DNA of 10,918 nucleotides from Sideroxydans sp. GTDB taxonomy: Bacteria > Pseudomonadota > Gammaproteobacteria > Burkholderiales > Gallionellaceae. The first letter of the stretch is position 1; each line of letters starts with the position of its first letter. The stretch is from contig JAGVFD010000002.1 of the NCBI GenBank assembly GCA_020057805.1, positions 1-10,918 on the forward strand. The letters run 5' to 3'. The notes under the pieces were generated by a model. The model saw only the letters and a program-made list of their open reading frames with translations, had not been told where the DNA came from and did not search any database. This document shows positions 7,759 to 10,918 of this stretch, in pieces. Both the position numbers and the translations under genes were made by a program.

Positions 7759-7785
7759 GACAGCGAATAAGTGACGCGCTATTTT
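7757..7785 (+). promoter_or_regulatory. Candidate sigma70 promoter for the accessory block
   Basis: TTGACA at 7757-7762 is a perfect -35 match, followed by exactly 17 bases and TATTTT at 7780-7785 as a -10 box (4 of 6 consensus). Transcription would start near 7792 and give a leader of about 165 bases before the first ATG at 7957, including leader copy 1. No other right-facing promoter of similar quality was seen in 7573-7956. Confidence 0.55.
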
Positions 7786-7883
7786 GATCGCATCTACTTC
7801 GCAGCTTATTGCTCGAACTGATATTGGTGGCTGGCCAATTGAAACAAACAGAAGGCGAGTAATCGTCAAGTTGTAAATCACCC

Positions 7884-7956
7884 ACCCAAGCGGGGACATC
7901 GTTCCCCATTGGGGCATGGTGTCCCCTTTTTTGTTTCAAACAATAAGGAGATCACC
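7884..7956 (+). promoter_or_regulatory. Structured 5' leader, copy 1 of 4
   Basis: Order of tracts: ACCC (7884-7887), GGGG (7892-7895), CCCC (7904-7907), GGGG (7911-7914), CCCC (7923-7926), AGGAG (7946-7950), ATG at 7957. GGGGACATC pairs with GGTGTCCCC (7918-7926; 9 bp with one G-U), with CCCC-ATT-GGGG nested inside. Alternatively CATGGTG (7915-7921) pairs perfectly with CACCATG (7953-7959), which contains the start codon, with further GA/TC and GG/CC pairs reaching the ribosome site. The two folds share an arm and exclude each other. Function is inferred from structure and from the other three copies. Confidence 0.75.
7892..7932 (+). terminator. Possible intrinsic terminator/attenuator within leader copy 1
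   Basis: The 9-bp GC-rich stem of leader copy 1 (7892-7900 with 7918-7926) is followed directly by six Ts (7927-7932), the layout of an intrinsic terminator. Copies 2 to 4 lack an uninterrupted T-run, so only this first copy is a good candidate. It would attenuate transcription entering the accessory block. Confidence 0.35.
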
Positions 7957-8043
7957 ATGAGTTTAGTCATCATTGCTTGCTGCGTTACTGGTTATGCAAT
8001 CAGCCGTCCAGTGGTATGGACAGTGCGGTCGCTTGGTTTCTAA
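7957..8043 (+). CDS. 28-residue membrane micropeptide
   Basis: ATG at 7957 follows a strong ribosome site (AAGGAG, 6 bases before ATG) at the end of leader copy 1 and runs 28 codons to TAA at 8041-8043. The peptide begins MSLVIIACCVTGYAIS and continues RPVVWTVRSLGF: a short hydrophobic segment followed by Trp/Arg residues, as in single-pass membrane micropeptides. Its plan resembles the N-terminus of the 112-residue protein at 10300 (MGIAILVIFSIGLYQLGKWV), which has the same leader. I do not recognise a family. It could be a real small protein, a leader peptide linked to the RNA element, or a truncated remnant of a longer membrane protein. Confidence 0.6.
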   Translation: MSLVIIACCVTGYAISRPVVWTVRSLGF

Positions 8044-8054
8044 TCCAGAAATTC

Positions 8055-8114
8055 ACCCATCGGGGGCACTCCCCGCTGGGGTTGTGTCCCCTTGATTCTT
8101 TAAGGAGACACAGA
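8055..8114 (+). promoter_or_regulatory. Structured 5' leader, copy 2 of 4
   Basis: Tracts: ACCC (8055-8058), GGGGG (8062-8066), CCCC (8071-8074), GGGG (8078-8081), CCCC (8088-8091), AAGGAG (8102-8107), ATG at 8115. GGGGGCAC minus its fifth G plus wobble pairs with GTGTCCCC (8084-8091) as an 8-bp stem with one G-U. The competing fold pairs TGTGTC (8083-8088) with GACACA (8107-8112), just after the ribosome site, then CC with GG inside it. The element decides the start of the exonuclease gene: the ATG at 8115, not the upstream in-frame ATG at 7977. Confidence 0.75.
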
Positions 8115-9398
8115 ATGAAACGCTTTGTACGCAATCTACCAATCAAGGACTACCACGCTGGGGAAGAGATTTCTCACAGTGGCATCGTCAAGCTGCTCAA
8201 GTCACCAGAGCACTATCTGCAATATAAAAGTGGCGAAGACGAACCAACACCAGCGATGGAGTTCGGTTCGGCTTTCCACTCTTTCATCCTGGAGCCTGAG
8301 TTATTTGCAGCGGTGTATTCCGTTGTAGATGAAGCTGCGCTTACTGGAACACTTGCCACACTGGACGACTACAAGACTGCGGCGACGCAGTTGGGCGTTA
8401 AGTTCGAGGCGCTGAATAAGGATGAGTTGAAGCTGGCCATCAAGGCGGCTGATACAAATTTCACTGTTCGATTCAAAGATGATGTTCAAGCAGATATTGC
8501 CTCATTTTCAGCTGAAAGACTGGCTGGAAGTTTGGCTACGCTTGATGAACTCAAGCAAGCTGCCGAATCACTTGGAATCGCAATCGGCAAAATGAAGAAG
8601 GATGAGCTGAAGGAGGCTATCAAGGCTTTCGACGGCGAATCAAAATTCAAATTCCGCGAAGATGTTCAAGCTGAAATTGCTGTGCTGACTGCTGATAAGT
8701 TGGTTGGAACACTTGCCACACTGGACGACTACAAAGCTGCGGCGACGCAGTTGGGTGTTAAGTTCGAGGCACTGAATAAGGATGAATTTAAGCTGGCCAT
8801 CAAGGCGGCTGATACTGAGTCTGTGTTCAAGTTCCGTGAAGATGAATACAGCCGCTTGTACGGGGCCAAAATCATTCTCAAACAAGACCAAATGGATGCG
8901 CTGACCGCTATGCGGAAAAGCGTTTTCAAGCACGCTGGCGCGGCGGGAATGCTAGTTACTGGCGAATCCGAAACGTCGCTATTCTGGACGGACGAGATCA
9001 CCGGCTTGAAGTGCAGAGTTCGCCCAGACCACTGGTTTGAAGGCGGAATGGCAGACCTAAAAAGCTGCGTATCTGCGAACAAGGCCGATTTTGCGAAAGC
9101 AGTAGCCAACCTCGGGTATGACATTGAGGCTGCGTTCTATATCGACGGCATGAAGGCGGTAACCGGAAAATCGGTGGACTTCTTTTTCATCGCGGTAGAG
9201 AAGACAGCGCCGTACACGACTGCCTGTTACAAGGCCAGTCAAGAGATGATCGAAGTGGGGCGTGCCAAGTATCGCGGTGCGCTTGAATTGCTGAAATGGT
9301 GTCAGGAGAACAATCAGTATCCTGGCTATCAACCGAATGGCGAGATCGAAACAATTGATCTCCCACGTTGGGCAGCGAACTTCGAGCTGGAGGCATAA
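8115..9398 (+). CDS. RecE-like PD-(D/E)XK exonuclease with three tandem inserted domains
   Basis: 427 residues from the ATG at 8115, chosen because a leader and AAGGAG precede it. The N-terminus (DYHAGEEISHSGIVKLLKSP, PTPAMEFGSAFHSFILEPE) and the core (GLKCRVRPDHW, GMADLKSC, GYDIEAAFYIDGM) match the RecE C-terminal / DUF3799 nuclease family. Likely catalytic residues are His54, Asp305, Asp314 and Lys316. The usual Gln of the YxxQAAxY motif is Glu338 here. Residues 78-257 hold three tandem 60-residue repeats (each beginning G-T/S-LATLD) resembling HeH/SAP-type helix-extended DNA-binding modules, inserted between the His motif and the core. Such enzymes degrade one strand to prepare DNA for annealing-based recombination. 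No annealing protein (RecT or Bet) is seen in this window. Confidence 0.82.
   Translation: MKRFVRNLPIKDYHAGEEISHSGIVKLLKSPEHYLQYKSGEDEPTPAMEFGSAFHSFILEPELFAAVYSVVDEAALTGTLATLDDYKTAATQLGVKFEALNKDELKLAIKAADTNFTVRFKDDVQADIASFSAERLAGSLATLDELKQAAESLGIAIGKMKKDELKEAIKAFDGESKFKFREDVQAEIAVLTADKLVGTLATLDDYKAAATQLGVKFEALNKDEFKLAIKAADTESVFKFREDEYSRLYGAKIILKQDQMDALTAMRKSVFKHAGAAGMLVTGESETSLFWTDEITGLKCRVRPDHWFEGGMADLKSCVSANKADFAKAVANLGYDIEAAFYIDGMKAVTGKSVDFFFIAVEKTAPYTTACYKASQEMIEVGRAKYRGALELLKWCQENNQYPGYQPNGEIETIDLPRWAANFELEA
8345..8455 (+). repeat. Long direct repeat, copy A (inside the exonuclease gene)
   Basis: These 111 bases match 8705-8815 with six differences by my count, exactly 360 bases apart. 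They encode the start of the first 60-residue module (GTLATLDDYKTAATQLGVKF and onwards). The middle module between them is much more diverged in DNA. Confidence 0.9.
8705..8815 (+). repeat. Long direct repeat, copy B (inside the exonuclease gene)
   Basis: Second copy of the 111-base direct repeat, encoding the start of the third 60-residue module. The high identity to 8345-8455 points to recent duplication or gene conversion between the outer modules. Confidence 0.9.
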
Positions 9399-9842
9399 AT
9401 GATCGATGCAACTCTGATTCCATTTTTGCCGAAGTTCCAGTGCTTTCAAATTGCCGAATGTCTGCAAGGTGAGGAACGCGAGTTCTTTGCCAAAAAGATT
9501 GAGGAATTGCGAAGCGTCATCACTACGATGCCGGTCACCTATCAGCAAGACGAATTAGGTGATCAAGCAATCGTTCATCTGCATTATTTTTACGGCAACT
9601 GTCATTGTTTCATCACTGAGAAGGATATGGAAGGTGATGGCACCATTCAAGCTTACGGCATGGCTGATTTGGGCTTCGGGCCCGAGTCGGGGTACATCAG
9701 CATTGAAGAGTTAGTTCAGTCGGACATTTTGATTGAGCTGGATCTTCACTGGAAACCAATAACGCGTGCCGAAGTAATGACTAAAACCCTATCGGGGACT
9801 CACCTCCCCTCGGGGCATGGTGCGTCTCCGGTTTTACTTTAA
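9399..9842 (+). CDS. DUF2958-like protein
   Basis: 147 residues. The region IQAYGMADLGFGPESGYISIEELV followed by IELDLHWKPI matches the DUF2958 core (typically FGLCDLG.G.PELG.VSL.EL ... ERDL.FK), a protein of unknown function common on conjugative elements. The N-terminal 50 residues (FLPKFQCFQIAECL, EEREFFAKKIEELR) are charged and probably helical. The ATG directly follows the exonuclease stop (TAAATG) with GGAGG five bases upstream, so the two genes are co-translated without a leader between them. The last 20 or so residues (KTLSGTHLPSGHGASPVLL) are encoded by leader copy 3 and probably are not part of the domain; the ancestral stop seems to have been lost. Confidence 0.68.
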   Translation: MIDATLIPFLPKFQCFQIAECLQGEEREFFAKKIEELRSVITTMPVTYQQDELGDQAIVHLHYFYGNCHCFITEKDMEGDGTIQAYGMADLGFGPESGYISIEELVQSDILIELDLHWKPITRAEVMTKTLSGTHLPSGHGASPVLL

Positions 9843-9852
9843 GGAGAGCATC
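9786..9852 (+). promoter_or_regulatory. Structured 5' leader, copy 3 of 4
   Basis: Tracts: ACCC (9786-9789), GGGG (9794-9797), CCCC (9806-9809), GGGG (9812-9815), TCTCC (9825-9829), AAGGAG (9841-9846), ATG at 9853. CGGGGACTCACC pairs with GGTGCGTCTCCG (9819-9830; one mismatch, one G-U). In the alternative fold CATGGTGC (9816-9823) pairs with GCATCATG (9848-9855), and TCTCC (9825-9829) pairs with GGAGA (9843-9847), with one bulged G. That buries both ribosome site and start codon. The final arm differs from the other copies, and the ribosome-site region has changed with it. The element overlaps the end of the preceding gene. Confidence 0.78.
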
Positions 9853-10218
9853 ATGGCTGGAAGGCTTTATGACGTACAACCCAGTGACCGTGAACCAGTG
9901 AATTACACACACTTCTCGGAGTGGTTTGCCTCCGATCTTGCAGAAGATGCGAGTGAAGAGGACAAGCTCAAAGCGTTCGATGACTCATTTTTGAGTTCAA
10001 AAGTCACTGAACTTGAGAGTGTGTTGGCTTCATGGGAACAAACTGTTGGCGTTCCCATGTTAAGTCTGGAAGGGTTTAACAACCTTGATCATATGGTTCG
10101 CACAGTAGGCTGGGATAACACCATCAACTTGGTCATCTACGCAGTTCTTTGCGCAGGTTTCGATGTCTATGTCGGCAGCGACTTCATCGAGATATACGAC
10201 CGGACTGATTGGGAGTAA
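9853..10218 (+). CDS. Unknown acidic protein, 121 residues
   Basis: I do not recognise a family. The ATG at 9853 follows AAGGAG at the end of leader copy 3; an in-frame ATG at 9817 lies inside the leader and was rejected. The protein begins MAGRLYDVQPSDREPVNYTH and is rich in Asp and Glu (ASDLAEDASEEDKLKAFDD). It has a more hydrophobic C-terminal third (TINLVIYAVLCAGFDVYVG) and ends FIEIYDRTDWE. No signal peptide or clear membrane helix is seen, so it is probably cytoplasmic. Acidic small proteins on mobile elements sometimes mimic DNA or block host defences, but nothing in this sequence shows that here. Confidence 0.72.
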   Translation: MAGRLYDVQPSDREPVNYTHFSEWFASDLAEDASEEDKLKAFDDSFLSSKVTELESVLASWEQTVGVPMLSLEGFNNLDHMVRTVGWDNTINLVIYAVLCAGFDVYVGSDFIEIYDRTDWE

Positions 10219-10237
10219 CCGATTCACCGTAGTACCA

Positions 10238-10299
10238 ACCCAATGGGGATACATTCCCCTCGGGGTTTGTGTCCTCTTATCAACTTTAAGGAGACACAA
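10238..10299 (+). promoter_or_regulatory. Structured 5' leader, copy 4 of 4
   Basis: Tracts: ACCC (10238-10241), GGGG (10245-10248), CCCC (10256-10259), GGGG (10262-10265), TCCTC (10272-10276), AAGGAG (10288-10293), ATG at 10300. GGGGATACA pairs with TGTGTCCTC (10268-10276) through 9 pairs, two of them G-U. The competing pairing is TTTGTGTC (10266-10273) with GACACAAA (10293-10300), 8 perfect pairs reaching the A of the start codon. It lies 19 bases after the preceding stop. Confidence 0.76.
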
Positions 10300-10638
10300 A
10301 TGGGAATCGCAATCTTGGTAATTTTTTCAATCGGCCTGTATCAGCTGGGCAAATGGGTATGGGGCAGATTCATCAACAAGCCACGTGCCGTCGTAGCGAC
10401 AGAAGCAACTCAACAAGCTTTGCCGGATGTCACGACAGAGCAAAATTGGGGTGGCTATGAAGCTCCAACATTCGTTCGACGCGGGATGCCTTTTCCTGTG
10501 CTGACCGCGAAGGTGAAAACCAAGCGTGTGCGTAAGCAGAAAGTTGCTGCGCTCAACCCTGAAGAGGATTCATTTCCGATGGGCGATTGGACACTCTTTG
10601 CAAAACACGATGGAGGAGAAAACCATGCGACGCACTGA
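10300..10638 (+). CDS. Unknown single-pass membrane protein, 112 residues
   Basis: The ATG at 10300 follows AAGGAG of leader copy 4; the in-frame ATG at 10243 lies inside the leader and was rejected. An N-terminal membrane helix (MGIAILVIFSIGLYQLGKWV) is followed by basic residues (GRFINKPR), suggesting a cytoplasmic C-terminal part. The soluble part has a proline-containing stretch (PTFVRRGMPFPVL), a very basic segment (KVKTKRVRKQK) and an acidic end. I recognise no family. The stop lies 14 bases past the next ATG, so the next gene is probably co-translated. Confidence 0.72.
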   Translation: MGIAILVIFSIGLYQLGKWVWGRFINKPRAVVATEATQQALPDVTTEQNWGGYEAPTFVRRGMPFPVLTAKVKTKRVRKQKVAALNPEEDSFPMGDWTLFAKHDGGENHATH

Positions 10639-10918
10639 TCGGACTGCGCGACGTATTAGGCCGATTGAGCGCATACGCGCAAAAACAATGAGCCTTGCTT
10701 TGAAAGCATTCCAAGTTGAACCATCGCTTGGAAAATGTAACGCAAGAACATTGCTCGCTGAAATCTTCGACTATCTGAAGGCTGGAATGGATGAAGAAAA
10801 GATTGCCCGCGTGGTCGGCCTGGCATCCACCGTCCTGTTCGACAAGACCAAGCCGGACAACCCGATCAACCGTCGCATCAGCATCGTCGTCCTGAGCCGA
10901 GAGGCGGAAGCCATCCAG
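10625..10918 (+). CDS. Small unknown protein fused in frame to a MotB-like C-terminus (cut by window end)
   Basis: The ATG at 10625 has an excellent ribosome site (GGAGGAG at 10612-10618) and overlaps the previous gene by 14 bases. 98 codons are visible with no stop. Residues 1-52 form a basic N-terminus (RRTDRTARRIRPIERIRAK) and a helix-like stretch (ARTLLAEIFDYLKAG), in a style common in small mobile-element proteins and not recognised. From about residue 53, GMDEEKIARVVGLASTVLFD and NPINRRISIVVL match the OmpA-like C-terminus of flagellar MotB. By my count about 24 of the first 59 codons end in G or C, against about 33 of the last 37. This looks like two unrelated pieces joined. Confidence 0.65.
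   Translation, partial: MRRTDRTARRIRPIERIRAKTMSLALKAFQVEPSLGKCNARTLLAEIFDYLKAGMDEEKIARVVGLASTVLFDKTKPDNPINRRISIVVLSREAEAIQ
10781..10918 (+). other. MotB C-terminal fragment at the window end
   Basis: The translated stretch around RVVGLASTVLFDK and NPINRRISIVVL is the end of the peptidoglycan-binding domain of MotB, the stator protein of the flagellar motor. The first two thirds of MotB are absent. Codon use turns GC-rich within a few codons of 10808. The exact joint cannot be fixed, because GMDEEKI could belong to either side. Confidence 0.75.

Noticed and set aside
7633..7917. 94-residue minus-strand open frame in the divergent intergenic region
   Set aside because: It starts inside leader copy 1 and runs through the candidate promoter, with no ribosome site and no recognisable protein features. 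An overlapping frame at 7742-7939 is equally unconvincing.
7573..7956. Transfer origin (oriT) in the divergent region next to a relaxase operon
   Set aside because: Palindromes are present, but no known MOBH nick-site sequence could be identified, and oriT in related elements usually lies elsewhere.
7977..8114. N-terminal extension of the exonuclease
   Set aside because: This in-frame extension covers the micropeptide and leader copy 2. The ATG at 8115 has the ribosome site and the family-like N-terminus.
7884..10299. The four leader copies as a CRISPR array or insertion sequence ends
   Set aside because: They are spaced by whole genes, always end at a ribosome site and ATG, and have no regular spacers, transposase or target duplications.
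1..10918. tRNA, rRNA or attachment-site repeats
   Set aside because: No cloverleaf or rRNA sequence was seen, and no direct repeat consistent with att sites flanks the genes in this window.

Overview
The window looks like part of a conjugative element (an integrative and conjugative element or a plasmid) from a proteobacterium. Two divergent gene blocks meet at an intergenic region near 7573-7956. Sequence alone does not settle the host. The gene set (F-type mating-pair genes plus a MOBH relaxase) is typical of SXT/R391-like, IncA/C-like and gonococcal-island-like elements of beta- and gammaproteobacteria.

Minus strand, 7572 down to 1 (reading leftwards): a tightly packed transfer operon. 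Its genes are an S26 pilin peptidase of the TraF/TrhF type, a MOBH relaxase TraI, a small unknown protein, TraW, TraU, TrbC and then TraN. TraN is split into two consecutive genes that each carry their own signal peptide; the second runs off the window edge. Every junction overlaps (TGATG, ATGA, or longer), so the genes are probably translationally coupled. Together they would nick the DNA (TraI), mature the pilin (S26 peptidase), assemble the pilus (TraW, TraU, TrbC) and stabilise mating pairs (TraN).

Intergenic 7573-7956: holds a 30-bp interrupted palindrome next to the start of the transfer operon. It also holds a good sigma70-like promoter facing right, whose -35 box overlaps a second inverted repeat.

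Plus strand, 7957 to 10918: an accessory block with a 28-residue membrane micropeptide, a RecE-type exonuclease carrying three tandem 60-residue inserts, a DUF2958-like protein, two unknown proteins and a last open reading frame cut by the window end. Four of these starts are preceded by a copy of the same roughly 60-70 base leader. It is a chain of alternating complementary tracts (CCC, GGGG, CCCC, GGGG, CCCC, GGAG) ending at the ribosome binding site and ATG. In all four copies the last C-rich arm is complementary to the bases from the ribosome binding site to the start codon, and the sequence differs between copies while the complementarity is kept. The same arm also pairs with the first GGGG arm. 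This looks like a bistable RNA switch controlling translation of the whole block, and it is the most interesting signal in the window.

The final open reading frame changes character at about 10780-10808. Its tail reads as the C-terminal end of the flagellar motor protein MotB, with a sharp rise in G/C-ending codons. This marks either a real recombination junction or a chimeric assembly.
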